Source: Alphaproteobacteria bacterium (lineage in GTDB: Bacteria > Pseudomonadota > Alphaproteobacteria > Caulobacterales > Parvularculaceae). From it: DNA of 64,000 nt. This document shows, piece after piece, positions 17,424 through 26,817 of this stretch. Below the pieces are notes generated by a model. It ran no database searches and was not told the DNA's origin. It worked only from the letters and a program-made list of their open reading frames with translations. Positions within the stretch are counted from its first letter, which is position 1. Each line of letters opens with the position of its first letter. The position numbers and the translations under genes were made by a program. Location: contig WGLT01000005.1 in NCBI GenBank assembly GCA_016125425.1, positions 1 to 64,000 on the forward strand, written 5' to 3'.

Positions 17424-18425
17424 ATGGATGAAACAGACCTCGCTCGCGAATTCGAAGACATCTCCGGCAAATTCGCGGCGGCGCGCGAGGCGTTGGAAGA
17501 AGTGGTCCTGGGACAGGAAGAAGTGATCGCGCTGACGCTTGCGACCCTTGCGGCGGGCGGGCATGGGCTGCTTGTCGGCGCGCCGGGGCTCGCCAAGACG
17601 CTGCTCGTGACGTCGATCGGCGAATTGATGGGTCTGTCCGCCAAGCGCGTGCAGTTCACGCCCGATCTCATGCCTGGCGACATATTGGGCTCGGAAGTGC
17701 TCGAAGAATCCGCAAGCGGCCGGCGGGAGTTCCGTTTCATTCCGGGCCCGATCTTCTGCCAGCTGTTGATGGCGGATGAAATCAATCGCGCAAGTCCGCG
17801 CACGCAATCGGCGCTGTTGCAGGCGATGCAGGAGCTGCATGTCACAGTCGCAGGCGCGCGCCATGACCTGCCCGCGCCCTTCCATGTCCTCGCGACGCAA
17901 AACCCGATCGAGCAGGAAGGAACATATCCGCTGCCCGAAGCGCAGCTCGACCGCTTCCTTCTGCAAATCAATGTCGATTATCCGGATGCGGGCGCGGAGC
18001 GGCGCATGCTCGCCGCGACAACCGGCGCGCAGACCCGGAAGGTTCGAAACGAAATGACGCCGGCCGATCTCATGCGCGCGCAGGCGCTTGTTCGGCAGAT
18101 CCCGATCGGCGCCCAGATCGTCGATGTCATTCTCGACCTCGTGCGCCGCGCACGCCCGACCGCTGACGCCGATGAGCGGGTGAAAACGCTTGTCGCCTGG
18201 GGGCCGGGCCCGCGCGCCAGCCAGGCGCTGTCGCTGGCCGCTCGCGCGCTCGCGCTTCTCGACGGCCGGCGCGCGCCGTCGCTCGATGACGTCAAACGCC
18301 TTGCAAAACCCGTTCTGCGCCACCGCATGGCGCTCAATTTTGCGGCGCGGTCGGAAGGAATCACGGTCGACGATTTTATCGACGAGGTGACCGCAAAGTC
18401 GTTCGAAGCGCAGATGAGATCATAG
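17424..18425 (+). CDS. MoxR family AAA+ ATPase
   Basis: A 333-residue AAA+ ATPase that acts as a chaperone for assembly or activation of partner proteins, usually VWA-domain proteins. Walker A is GAPGLAKT near residue 57; Walker B is ADEINRASPRTQSALLQAM; sensor elements include ATQNPIEQEGTYPLPEAQLDRF. The C-terminal lid has AWGPGPRASQALSLAARA. I use the ATG at 17424 (MDETDLAREF) rather than an upstream codon at 17373. It leads the cluster moxR-DUF58-DUF4159-VWA-like, an arrangement widely conserved in alphaproteobacteria. Confidence 0.95.
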   Translation: MDETDLAREFEDISGKFAAAREALEEVVLGQEEVIALTLATLAAGGHGLLVGAPGLAKTLLVTSIGELMGLSAKRVQFTPDLMPGDILGSEVLEESASGRREFRFIPGPIFCQLLMADEINRASPRTQSALLQAMQELHVTVAGARHDLPAPFHVLATQNPIEQEGTYPLPEAQLDRFLLQINVDYPDAGAERRMLAATTGAQTRKVRNEMTPADLMRAQALVRQIPIGAQIVDVILDLVRRARPTADADERVKTLVAWGPGPRASQALSLAARALALLDGRRAPSLDDVKRLAKPVLRHRMALNFAARSEGITVDDFIDEVTAKSFEAQMRS

Positions 18426-18447
18426 TCAGTGTGCAGATAAAGGCGCA

Positions 18448-19359
18448 ATGCCTGTCATGAATGCCAAGGCGACAGACCAAACGCGGGTCGAAACGATCCG
18501 GCGCGAAGCCGAAGAGGCCGCCGCGCTTTTTCCCGCGCTGATGGTCGAAGCCGAGCGTGTCGCGCATACCGTCGCCGCCGGAATGCACGGGCGCCGGCGC
18601 GCGGGACCCGGCGAGACGTTCTGGCAACATCGCGCCTACGGTTTCGGCGATCCTGTGAGCGCGATCGACTGGCGCCAGTCTGCGCGCGCGGCTGACCGGC
18701 TATATGTGCGCCAGAACGAATGGGAGGCCGCCGCAGCCGTCTGGATCTGGCGCGACCCGTCAGCCTCGCTCGATTACGCCTCGCAGCGCGGGCGCCCGAC
18801 CAAGCGCCGGCGCGCGAATGTCCTGGCGACCGCGCTCGCAATCCTGCTCACGCAGGCGGGCGAACGAGTCGGGCTGATGGGCGGGCGCGACCGGCCGTTT
18901 CACGGACGCGCGGCGCCGTCGCGCTTTCTCGAAGCGCTCGCGGCCGCGTCCGGCCAAACCGAGACGCCGCCGCCGGCGCAGCTTTCGCCCGGCGCGCGCG
19001 TCGTTCTCCTCAGCGACTTTTTCCTTGAGCCGGAGATCATCCGAGGAGCGGTCGCCGATTATGCGAGCGCAGGCGCGCGAGGCGCGCTTGTGCAAGTCGT
19101 CGACCCGGCCGAGGAGGATTTTCCCTTCGTCGGCCGGACAGATTTTCAGGATACGGAAACGCGCGAGCATCTTGTCTTCGGAGAAGCGGGGTCCGTCGGC
19201 GGCGCCTATCGCGCGAAGTTCGCCGCGCACCGCGCCTTCATGCAAGATCTCGCCCGACGCTTCGATTGGACGTTCGTGGCGCACCGCACTGACCGTCCCT
19301 CCGAAAGCGCGCTGCTGGCGCTCTTCGCCGCCCTCGCCGATATGAAGGGCCTTAAATGA
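18448..19359 (+). CDS. DUF58 domain-containing protein
   Basis: A 303-residue protein of the DUF58 family, usual partner of MoxR ATPases. The DUF58 signature is GETFWQHRAYGFGDPVSAIDWRQSA followed by LYVRQNEWEAAAAVWIWRDPSASL, which includes the conserved RxYxxGDxxxxIDW-like segment. The remainder folds as a VWA-like domain with RVVLLSDFF near residues 188-196. It begins 22 bases after moxR and ends 13 bases before the DUF4159 gene. The family role is unproven; a MoxR substrate or adaptor in envelope stress or complex assembly is inferred from context. Confidence 0.93.
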   Translation: MPVMNAKATDQTRVETIRREAEEAAALFPALMVEAERVAHTVAAGMHGRRRAGPGETFWQHRAYGFGDPVSAIDWRQSARAADRLYVRQNEWEAAAAVWIWRDPSASLDYASQRGRPTKRRRANVLATALAILLTQAGERVGLMGGRDRPFHGRAAPSRFLEALAAASGQTETPPPAQLSPGARVVLLSDFFLEPEIIRGAVADYASAGARGALVQVVDPAEEDFPFVGRTDFQDTETREHLVFGEAGSVGGAYRAKFAAHRAFMQDLARRFDWTFVAHRTDRPSESALLALFAALADMKGLK

Positions 19360-19372
19360 GGAAGCCGCTCTA

Positions 19373-22102
19373 ATGGGCTTCGGCGCCCTCACATTCACGT
19401 CGCCCTTGATTTTGGCGGCGCTGCTGGCTTTGCCCGCGATCTGGCTGCTCTTGCGGGCGACGCCGCCGGCGCCGCAGCGCGTGCGCTTTCCCGCCTTCAT
19501 CATTTTGCGGCAGTTAAAAACGTCCGAGGAGACTCCGGAGCGGACGCCGTGGTGGCTTCTGCTTTTGCGACTCTTGCTCGCGGCGTTCGTCATTGTCGGT
19601 CTCGCGGGGCCCGTCCTCAATGCGCCCAAACCGGCGGTCGGCGCCGGACCGCTCGTTTTCGTGGTCGACAACAGCTGGGCCGCTGCGCCCGGCTGGCGCG
19701 CGCGCGCCGCAGCGCTCAAAGCCGGCGCCGAACAGGCCATTCGCTCAAAGCGCGCCGTCTTCATACTGACGACAGCGACGCCGCCCGGAAAGGACGCGCT
19801 CGCGCCGCTCACCGGCGAGGAAGCGCGCGGCGTCGCCGATGAAATCCGGCCGGAGCCGTTTCGCGCGGACAGAAGAGCCGCGCTTTCCGGCCTCGCCCGC
19901 CTCGACGCGGCCCTGTCGCATCAAAAAGGCGCGCCGGAAATCCGGTGGCTGAGCGACGGCCTCGCCGGCGAGGGCGACGCCGCGTTCGCGGCGGCGCTCG
20001 AAAAGCGCGGCGATCTCAGCGTGTTCGCGGACGACAAGACGCCGACGCTGATCCTGCGCGCGCTCGCGCCGAGCGCAGCGGGGCGCCGATACAGGATCGA
20101 GCGCCTTGACGCCTCGACGCCATGGACGGGCTCGCTGGTCGCGACTGCGCGCGACGGCCGCGAGCTTGTCCGTCAGGAAGCGGCCATGAAGGTCGGGCAA
20201 AAAACCGTCGATGTCGCGCTCGACCTTCCTCTCGCGCTGCGCAACGACCTTCAAAGCGTCGCGATCGACAATGTCGCCTCGGCCGGCGCGGTCCAACTCG
20301 CCGACGCGCGCGACCGACGCGCGCTTGTCGGCCTCATCGCCGGCGCCGACAGCGCCGGCAGCGAACTTCTTTCCGGCCAATATTACGTGAAAACCGCGCT
20401 CGAACCCTACGCCGCCTTTCAGACCGACACGCTCGACAATCTGTTAAGGTCGGACGTCTCCGTCATCGTCCTCGACGATGTCGGCCGTCTTCGCGCCAAT
20501 GACGCGGACGCGCTGAAAGCGTGGATCGAAAAGGGCGGCGTCGTCATCCGCTTTGCAGGTCCCAATATCGCAGCGGCCGCCGAAGACAGCGAGCCGGCGC
20601 TCTTGCCCGTGCCCTTGCGCGGCGGCGGACGCGCGTTCGGCGGCGCGCTCACCTGGGAGACGCCGCAACCGCTTGCTTCATTCTCGAAAGACGGCCCGTT
20701 CGCCGATCTGAAGGCGCCGCCTGATGTCTTCGTGCGCCAGCAGGTGCTCGCCTCGCCGGGCGGGGAAACGAGCGAACGGACATGGGCGAGCCTCAAAGAC
20801 GGCACGCCGCTGGTGACCGGTGAAAATATCGGTCAAGGCGTGCTCGCCCTGTTTCACGTGCCGGCGACGCCGGGCTGGTCGGACTTGCCGATTTCGTCCG
20901 TTTTCGTCGAAATGCTCCGGAAGCTGACATTTCTTTCAACGCTCGGACCGGACAGAAACGAGGCCGCTGCGCAGGCGCGGCTTGCCCCCTTGCGTATGCT
21001 CGACGGATTCGGCCGCTTCAAACGCCCCGCGCCCGACCAGCAGCCGATCGCGGCGGCCGACGCCGACAAGGGGCCGGCGCCGGGCCGCCCGCCGGGGCTT
21101 TACGGGGCGCCCGAGGCCCCGCTCGCGATCAATGCGGCGAACCCGGGCGACACATTCGCGCCCTTCGCGCTTCCGGGCGTCAGGGTTCAATCCTTCGCCG
21201 CAAAGCCGCCGACGCGTCTCGGCGCGCCGCTTTTCGCTCTTGCATTGATCTTGCTGCTGATCGACGCGCTTGCGACGCTGCTCCTGAGCGGACGCCTGCG
21301 CTTCGCCGCCGCCGCCGCGCTGGCGTTCATGGTCGCCCTTCCCGCTGGCGGCGATCTGCGCGCGCAGCCCGTCGACGCGCCGATAGACCAGAAAGCGGAA
21401 GCCGCCGCGCTGCACACGAGGCTTGCTTATGTGAAAACCGGCGATGCGGAAGTCGATCGCATCTCGGAACTCGGCCTCGCCGCGCTCAGCCGCGAGCTAA
21501 CCCGCCGCACCTCGCTTGAGCCCGCCGCTCCCGCCGCCGTCGACCCGGAGACGGATGATCTGTCCGTCTATCCGCTGCTGTATTGGCCGATCGTCGCCGG
21601 CGCCGCGCCGCCCTCGCAGGAAGCGCTCGCGAATATCGAGAACTTCATGCGCTTCGGCGGACTTATCATTTTCGACACGCGCGACGACGAGCGCGCCGTC
21701 GCCGGCGCGGACACGCCCGAACAACAGGCCCTGCGCGGCATTCTCGGCCAGATCGACCTTCCCCCGCTGACGCCGTTGCCGAAGGACCACGTGCTGACGA
21801 GATCCTTCTATCTGCTCGACGGCCTGCCGGGCCGCATGAATGACGATCCGGTATGGGTGCAGTCGAAAGGAACAGCGAATGACGGCGTCACGCCGGTTAT
21901 CATCGGCGGGCGCGACTGGGCGGGCGCCTGGGCGGAAGATCGCTTCGGCCGTCCGCTTCGGCCGATGACGCAAGGCGGGGCGCGCGCGCGCGAACTCGCC
22001 TTCCGCGCCGGCATCAACATGGCGATGGTCGCCTATACCGGCAATTACAAATCCGATCAGGTGCATATGCAGATCCTGATCAAGCGGCTCGGTCGCCGAT
22101 GA
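19373..22102 (+). CDS. Large membrane protein with BatA-like N-terminus and C-terminal DUF4159
   Basis: A 909-residue protein. Residues 1-85 are the BatA/aerotolerance-like N-terminal domain with two membrane helices (LILAALLALPAIWLLL; WLLLLRLLLAAFVIVGLAGP). A VWA-like periplasmic or cytosolic region follows (VFVVDNSWAA near 95-105), another membrane segment lies near 625-645 (LFALALILLLIDALATLLL), and the C-terminal about 210 residues are DUF4159 (PLLYWPIVAGA, FMRFGGLIIFDTRDDE, LPKDHVLTRSFYLLDGLPGR), which adopts a glutamine-amidotransferase-like fold. It overlaps the next gene by 4 bases. The VWA metal site looks degenerate (DNSW rather than DxSxS). Molecular function is unknown. Confidence 0.92.
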   Translation: MGFGALTFTSPLILAALLALPAIWLLLRATPPAPQRVRFPAFIILRQLKTSEETPERTPWWLLLLRLLLAAFVIVGLAGPVLNAPKPAVGAGPLVFVVDNSWAAAPGWRARAAALKAGAEQAIRSKRAVFILTTATPPGKDALAPLTGEEARGVADEIRPEPFRADRRAALSGLARLDAALSHQKGAPEIRWLSDGLAGEGDAAFAAALEKRGDLSVFADDKTPTLILRALAPSAAGRRYRIERLDASTPWTGSLVATARDGRELVRQEAAMKVGQKTVDVALDLPLALRNDLQSVAIDNVASAGAVQLADARDRRALVGLIAGADSAGSELLSGQYYVKTALEPYAAFQTDTLDNLLRSDVSVIVLDDVGRLRANDADALKAWIEKGGVVIRFAGPNIAAAAEDSEPALLPVPLRGGGRAFGGALTWETPQPLASFSKDGPFADLKAPPDVFVRQQVLASPGGETSERTWASLKDGTPLVTGENIGQGVLALFHVPATPGWSDLPISSVFVEMLRKLTFLSTLGPDRNEAAAQARLAPLRMLDGFGRFKRPAPDQQPIAAADADKGPAPGRPPGLYGAPEAPLAINAANPGDTFAPFALPGVRVQSFAAKPPTRLGAPLFALALILLLIDALATLLLSGRLRFAAAAALAFMVALPAGGDLRAQPVDAPIDQKAEAAALHTRLAYVKTGDAEVDRISELGLAALSRELTRRTSLEPAAPAAVDPETDDLSVYPLLYWPIVAGAAPPSQEALANIENFMRFGGLIIFDTRDDERAVAGADTPEQQALRGILGQIDLPPLTPLPKDHVLTRSFYLLDGLPGRMNDDPVWVQSKGTANDGVTPVIIGGRDWAGAWAEDRFGRPLRPMTQGGARARELAFRAGINMAMVAYTGNYKSDQVHMQILIKRLGRR

Positions 22103-24207
22103 ACGCGATCGTATTCGAACCGCTCTTGCCTCTTTGGGCCCTCGCCCTTGTCGCCGTCGCGGCGGCGCTGATCGGTCTTGTCCTTTTATGGCGCGGCGCG
22201 AGAGGCGCTGTGCTGCGGATAATCGCGCTTGCCGCCCTTGTCGCGCTTATCGCCAATCCCCAGCGGCGCGTTGCGGAAACGACGCCGCTCGACGACATCG
22301 CCGTCATCGTCACCGACGAAAGCGCCAGCCAGACGCTCGACCATCGCGACAAGGCGACGATAGCGGCGGCGAGCGATCTCGAGACTCGCCTGAAGGCGCT
22401 CGGCCATGTCGAGATCGCGCGCGCAAGCGCGACAGGCGAGGACGAAACAAAACTGATAGAAGCGATTGAAAACGCGCTGGCCGGCGCGCCGCGGGCGAGG
22501 CTCGCCGGCGTCTTCGTCATCACCGACGGACAGGCCAGCGACGCCGCCAGAGCTGCGGCGCTGGCGCTCGACGCGCCGGTTCATATTCTGCTCACCGGCC
22601 GCGCCAATGAGACGGACCGCAAAATCACGCTGGTGAACGCCCCGCGCTACGGCATCGTCAAGGAATCGGTGAAGATCTCCTTTCGCGTGGACGATCTCGG
22701 CCCCGATGACAAGCCGCTCGATGAAAGCGGCGACGCCGACGTCACCTTGCGCATTGACGGAAAGGAGATATTGAACCAGCCGGTTCCGATCGGCGCGGAA
22801 GTCTCCTTCAACGCCCCGCTCGACCATCCCGGCAAGCTCATCATCGAGCTGGAGGCGGCGCCGCGCGCAGGCGAACTCACGACGCGCAACAATACAGCCG
22901 TTCTGCCCGTGACGGCGATCCGCGACCGGTTGCGCGTGCTCCTCATTTCCGGCGAGCCGCATCCGGGCGAGCGCGTCTGGCGCAACCTTCTTAAATCCGA
23001 TCCGGCGGTCGACCTCGTGCACTTCACGATCTTGCGCCCCATCGAAAAAGGAAGCCCGAATGAACTGACGAGCGAACTCGCGCTCATTCCGTTTCCGCAA
23101 GACGAACTCTTCATAGACAAGCTCGCCGAATTCGATCTCGTCATCTTCGACCGTTACACCTATCGCGGGGTGCTTCAGTCCTATCACTTCGACAATATCG
23201 CGCGTTATGTGGAGAATGGCGGCGCGGTTCTGATCGCCGCAGGCCCGGAATATTTCGGACCTTTAAGTCTCGCCGACCGGCGCAATCTCGCCTTCATCCT
23301 GCCGGCCTTGCCGAGCGGCGAAGCGAAGGAAGGCCCGTTCCGGCCGCAGGTCACGAAAGAGGGCGAAAAGCATCCGGTGACCGCTAACCTGCCGGAAGAG
23401 AATTTCTGGGGCCGCTGGCTCAGGATCATGCCGGTCGTCAAGCGCGCCGGGGAAACGCTCATGCAGGGCCCCGGCGGCGCGCCGCTGCTCATATTGAACC
23501 GCGTCGGCAAAGGCCGCGTAGGCCTCCTTCTGTCCGATCAGGTCTGGCTGTGGGCGCGCGGCTTCGACGGCGGCGGTCCGCATGCGGAGCTTCTGCGGCG
23601 CGTCGCCCACTGGCTTATGAAGGAGCCGGAACTCGAGGAAGAACAGCTTTCTCTCGCCGGCGTCGGCGACACGCTGGTGATCTCGCGCCGTTCGATGCAG
23701 GACGCCCCCGGCCCCGTCGAGCTGACCGATCCGTCCGGCGCGGTTCGCAAAATCGCGCTCTCCGCCGACGGGCCCGGAAGATTCAGCGCCAAACTGGAGC
23801 ACGCCGCGCGCGGGCTGTATCGCGCGCGCGACGGCGATCTGTTCGCCGTCGGCGCGGTCGGTCTCGCCGCCGCGCCCGAATTCGAAGACGTCGTGTCGAC
23901 CGGACTGAAATTGAAGCCGCTCGCCGACAGGACGCATGGCGGCGTATTCGAGATCCGCCGGGGCGCGGACGTCGCCTTGCCCGCGCTTCGCCGGGTCGAA
24001 GCGGGCGCGCGCGCATTCGCTGGATCGGGCTGGGCCGGAATCGAAAGCCGCAGGGCCTACAGGACGGACTCAGTCTCGGATGCTCCTCTGGCGCCCGCGG
24101 CGGCCTGGCTCGCGCTCATCGCGGCGGCGCTGGCCGGCGCGTGGTGGCTCGAAGGCCGCGCGGGACGTCCCGGATCGGGATCGTCCGTGAAAGATATCAA
24201 AATGTAA
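22099..24207 (+). CDS. Membrane protein with VWA-like and glutamine-amidotransferase-like domains
   Basis: A 702-residue protein closing the MoxR cluster. Two membrane helices lie near residues 10-57 (LWALALVAVAAALIGLVLLW; IIALAALVALIA). A VWA-like region follows (DDIAVIVTDESASQTL; GVFVITDGQASDA), then a class I glutamine-amidotransferase-like fold in the middle (LRVLLISGEPHPGERVWRN to NGGAVLIAAGPEYFG and GKGRVGLLLSDQVWLWARG). A last helix is near 668-690 (AAAWLALIAAALAGAWWLEG). The typical amidotransferase catalytic Cys is not evident, so enzymatic activity is unlikely. The ATG overlaps the DUF4159 stop, implying tight co-expression. Confidence 0.9.
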   Translation: MNAIVFEPLLPLWALALVAVAAALIGLVLLWRGARGAVLRIIALAALVALIANPQRRVAETTPLDDIAVIVTDESASQTLDHRDKATIAAASDLETRLKALGHVEIARASATGEDETKLIEAIENALAGAPRARLAGVFVITDGQASDAARAAALALDAPVHILLTGRANETDRKITLVNAPRYGIVKESVKISFRVDDLGPDDKPLDESGDADVTLRIDGKEILNQPVPIGAEVSFNAPLDHPGKLIIELEAAPRAGELTTRNNTAVLPVTAIRDRLRVLLISGEPHPGERVWRNLLKSDPAVDLVHFTILRPIEKGSPNELTSELALIPFPQDELFIDKLAEFDLVIFDRYTYRGVLQSYHFDNIARYVENGGAVLIAAGPEYFGPLSLADRRNLAFILPALPSGEAKEGPFRPQVTKEGEKHPVTANLPEENFWGRWLRIMPVVKRAGETLMQGPGGAPLLILNRVGKGRVGLLLSDQVWLWARGFDGGGPHAELLRRVAHWLMKEPELEEEQLSLAGVGDTLVISRRSMQDAPGPVELTDPSGAVRKIALSADGPGRFSAKLEHAARGLYRARDGDLFAVGAVGLAAAPEFEDVVSTGLKLKPLADRTHGGVFEIRRGADVALPALRRVEAGARAFAGSGWAGIESRRAYRTDSVSDAPLAPAAAWLALIAAALAGAWWLEGRAGRPGSGSSVKDIKM

Positions 24208-24278
24208 GAGCCGCCTTAACGACGCATCAAACACCTTCCCGCTAGGCTCGGACGCAATGGCAGAGGGAGCGTCGGCTG

Positions 24279-24950
24279 GTGTTTGCGTTGAAGAAGTCGC
24301 AGGGCGAGTCTAAGTCCGCGCAAAAATCTGCGAAGAGAAATCCGCTCAGTTTGCTGCTCGGCCGGAAGGCGTCGGACGACGCTGACGCCATGCCCGAAAT
24401 CGATGTCGCCGCCGGCCTCAGCCGCATTCTGAAATCGACGCCCGCCCCGCCCGAGAATCAAGACGCCGTGTCAATCGACCCGATCCGCGAGGCGCTCGCC
24501 TCGATCGAAGCGGCTCTTTATTCGATCGATACGGTGCGCGACATTATCGAGCAAGCTTATGAAGTCGCGCTCTCGGCGCAGGAAGTCCAAGACGCCGGCG
24601 GGCGCGCGCTTCTCGCGGAGAGCTATGACGAGCTTCGTCTGTCCATCAACAAGACGATCGACGGTCTCGACGAACGGGCGGCGTCTTTGATCGGCAAGAC
24701 CCAGCGCAATCTCGACGTGAAGCTCGGCGGCAAGGCGCATTACTCCGTCTCTCCGACGCGTCTCGACGTTTCGGCGCGCGGTCTCAATCTCGAACCGCCG
24801 CGCGACGCTTTCGCGACTTTTGAAGAAATCACCGAAGTTCTCGGCCAGCTTGATTCCGCCCTGAAAAAGGCGGACCGCGCCGCCGCCGGCTATTGCCGCG
24901 ACGCGCAGTTCCTGATCGCCCGGATGGCGCAGGCGGCCGCGGCGGCCTGA
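24279..24950 (+). CDS. Conserved hypothetical cytosolic protein
   Basis: A 223-residue protein beginning with GTG at 24279, preceded by GAGGGAG about 10 bases upstream. I recognise no domain. The N-terminal 35 residues are basic (KKSQGESKSAQKSAKRNPLSLLLGRKAS). The rest is acidic and helical, rich in heptad-like spacing (IREALASIEAALYSIDTVRDIIEQA; LLAESYDELRLSINKTIDGLDE), which suggests coiled-coil bundles. A beta-like segment follows (VSPTRLDVSARGLNLEPP). It lies downstream of the MoxR cluster on the same strand and converges on queD with a 3-base gap. Confidence 0.8.
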   Translation: MFALKKSQGESKSAQKSAKRNPLSLLLGRKASDDADAMPEIDVAAGLSRILKSTPAPPENQDAVSIDPIREALASIEAALYSIDTVRDIIEQAYEVALSAQEVQDAGGRALLAESYDELRLSINKTIDGLDERAASLIGKTQRNLDVKLGGKAHYSVSPTRLDVSARGLNLEPPRDAFATFEEITEVLGQLDSALKKADRAAAGYCRDAQFLIARMAQAAAAA

Positions 24951-24953
24951 CCT

Positions 24954-25325
24954 TCAGCCCCTCTCCGCCGGCACATCATAGACGCACGCCTCGCCGATCG
25001 ACGGGCGCGAAACCTTGACCTGCGCGAGCCCCGGAAATTTCGTCCGCAGCCGGCGCGCGGCGAAGCGGCAGATATTTTCAAGGGTCGGTTTGCCGAGGCC
25101 CTCCACCTCATTCAGCAGCCGGTGATCGAGTTCGGCTTTCAGCGCCTCCAGCGCCGCTGCGACATCCGCAAGGTCCGCGACCCAGCCATGCTCGCTGTCG
25201 GGCTCGCCCTCGATCGCCGCCTCCAGCGTGAACGAGTGGCCGTGCATGCGCGCATAAGGACGCTCCTCGCTGTCGATGTCGAGGAAGTGCGCGGCGTCGA
25301 ATGTGATCGACTTGACGATGCGCAA
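24954..25325 (-). CDS. queD: 6-carboxytetrahydropterin synthase-like protein (QueD), lacking the usual catalytic Cys
   Basis: Predicted to convert dihydroneopterin triphosphate to 6-carboxy-tetrahydropterin, the first committed step of queuosine synthesis. At 123 residues the length fits. Zinc ligands are visible: His in ITFDAAHFL and two in RMHGHSFTLE. The C-terminal SRPSIGEACVYDV contains the conserved Glu. In E. coli QueD a catalytic Cys sits four residues before HGH (CGRLHGH); here the sequence is YARMHGH, so Tyr occupies that place. It is last in the queC-queE-queD operon, which supports the role despite the substitution. Confidence 0.88.
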   Translation of the reverse strand: MRIVKSITFDAAHFLDIDSEERPYARMHGHSFTLEAAIEGEPDSEHGWVADLADVAAALEALKAELDHRLLNEVEGLGKPTLENICRFAARRLRTKFPGLAQVKVSRPSIGEACVYDVPAERG

Positions 25326-25355
25326 GGGGCGCTCTCCGGCCGTGTCTGTTCGAAT

Positions 25356-25994
25356 CTAGCGAATTCCGATCAGCTTGTGCGTCTGGAGACTGAGACGCCA
25401 CCGCGGATGGGCTTTGCAGTATTCGATTGCAGCGGCTCTATGCCGGGAAAGAGACGGCCCGTCCATAGGCTGAAGGAAGAAGTGGTCGAAGGCGAGGTCC
25501 TCGAACGCCTCCGGCTCCGCGCCCGCTTGCGGATAAACCAGTTTCAGTTCGTCGCCCGCGCGCTGAACAAGCGGCGCGCCCGCTTTTGGGCTGACGCATA
25601 TCCAGTCGAGGCCGGCCGGCGCGGCGACAGTCCCGTTCGTCTCAACGCCGATTTCGAATCCGCGCCGATGCAGCGCATCGATCAGCGCGTCGTCCGCTTG
25701 GAGAAGAGGCTCTCCGCCGGTGCAGACGACGAAAGGACGGGCTCGTTTATCTCGCGGCCAGACGGCCTCGACCGCCGCCGCGAGCGCATCGGCGGATCGA
25801 AATTTCCCGCCGCCTTCCCCGTCGACGCCGACAAAATCGGTATCGCAAAAGGCGCAGGTCGCAGTCGCACGATCGTCTTCGCGGCCTGTCCATAAATTGC
25901 AGCCCGAAAATCTGAGGAAAACCGCAGCGCGCCCGGTTTGCGCGCCCTCGCCCTGAAGCGTGTAATAGAGCTCCTTGACGGAATAGATCGTCAC
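25356..25994 (-). CDS. queE: 7-carboxy-7-deazaguanine synthase (radical SAM)
   Basis: Radical SAM enzyme that contracts the pterin ring to 7-carboxy-7-deazaguanine. I choose GTG at 25994, which overlaps the queC stop (GTGA) and gives 212 residues starting VTIYSVKELYYTLQGEG; a longer frame to 26090 lies inside queC. The cluster-binding cysteines are in CNLWTGREDD and ATCAFCD, the expanded CX14CX2C form common in proteobacterial QueE. The SAM-binding CTGGEPLLQ is also present. Operon: queC, queE, queD. Confidence 0.95.
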   Translation of the reverse strand: MTIYSVKELYYTLQGEGAQTGRAAVFLRFSGCNLWTGREDDRATATCAFCDTDFVGVDGEGGGKFRSADALAAAVEAVWPRDKRARPFVVCTGGEPLLQADDALIDALHRRGFEIGVETNGTVAAPAGLDWICVSPKAGAPLVQRAGDELKLVYPQAGAEPEAFEDLAFDHFFLQPMDGPSLSRHRAAAIEYCKAHPRWRLSLQTHKLIGIR

Positions 25995-26725
25995 TTCACC
26001 GTTTCCGGAGCCGCAACGCCGGCGCAGTACTCGCTCCAGCCTTTCGCGCGAAGCTCGCAGGCCGGGCAGTTTGCGCATCCATAGCCCCATGCGTGGCGAT
26101 GCGCCCTGACGCCGCGATAGCAGCTATGCGAGTGCTCATTGATCAAATCCACGAGCGTCTTTCCGCCAAGCTCTTCGGCGAGGCGCCAACTTGCGGCTTT
26201 CGACCTGCGCATAAGCGGCGACTCGAACGCGATCGCCGCATCCATGCCGAGCCTCAGGGCCTCAGCCTGCGCCTGAAGGGCCGCCTCACGGCAATCGGGA
26301 TAACCTGAATAATCCGTTTCGCACATGCCGCCGACGAGAACGCCCGCGCCGCGCCGATAGGCGAGCGCGGCGGCGAGCACCATGAATGCGAGATTGCGGC
26401 CGGGCACGAAAGTCGTAGGCAATCCGTTATCCGCAATGGCGATTTCGACATCGCGCGTCAGCGCCGTCTCGCTGATGCGGCCGAGCGCTGCGAGATCAAC
26501 GAGCGTGTCGCCCTCCCACTTCTCCGACCACGCTGGAAATCGCCGGGCGATTTCGCGACGAATCGCCGAACGCGCGCCCAATTCGACTGCGTGGCGTTGC
26601 CCGTAGTCAAATCCGACCGTTTCGACCGACCTGTAGCGGTCGAGCGCCCAGGCGAGCGCAATCGATGAATCCTGACCGCCGGAAAAGAGAACCACCGCCT
26701 TATCGGCTGCGAGGGCGTACATCAC
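25991..26725 (-). CDS. queC: 7-cyano-7-deazaguanine synthase
   Basis: ATP-dependent enzyme converting 7-carboxy-7-deazaguanine to preQ0. The N-terminal PP-loop VVLFSGGQDSSIALAW is intact. The C-terminal zinc site CYRGVRAHRHAWGYGCANCPACELRAKG supplies four Cys. The length of 244 residues is normal. Start is GTG at 26725 or ATG at 26722. It leads the queuosine operon and is divergent from cutA across about 90 bases. Genes for QueF and Tgt are not in this window. Confidence 0.96.
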   Translation of the reverse strand: MMYALAADKAVVLFSGGQDSSIALAWALDRYRSVETVGFDYGQRHAVELGARSAIRREIARRFPAWSEKWEGDTLVDLAALGRISETALTRDVEIAIADNGLPTTFVPGRNLAFMVLAAALAYRRGAGVLVGGMCETDYSGYPDCREAALQAQAEALRLGMDAAIAFESPLMRRSKAASWRLAEELGGKTLVDLINEHSHSCYRGVRAHRHAWGYGCANCPACELRAKGWSEYCAGVAAPETVK

Positions 26726-26817
26726 TTCAGACCCGCAATTGCGTCCGCGCGATTGCCCTCCCCCTGCGCGGAAATGGGGATTTACGCCGTGCGACCTTCT
26801 GGCGCAACATCCCCGCG

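Noticed and set aside
24208-24230. CtrA box before the hypothetical gene at 24279
   Set aside because: Only one TTAA half is intact (TTAA-N7-TCAA), too weak to call.
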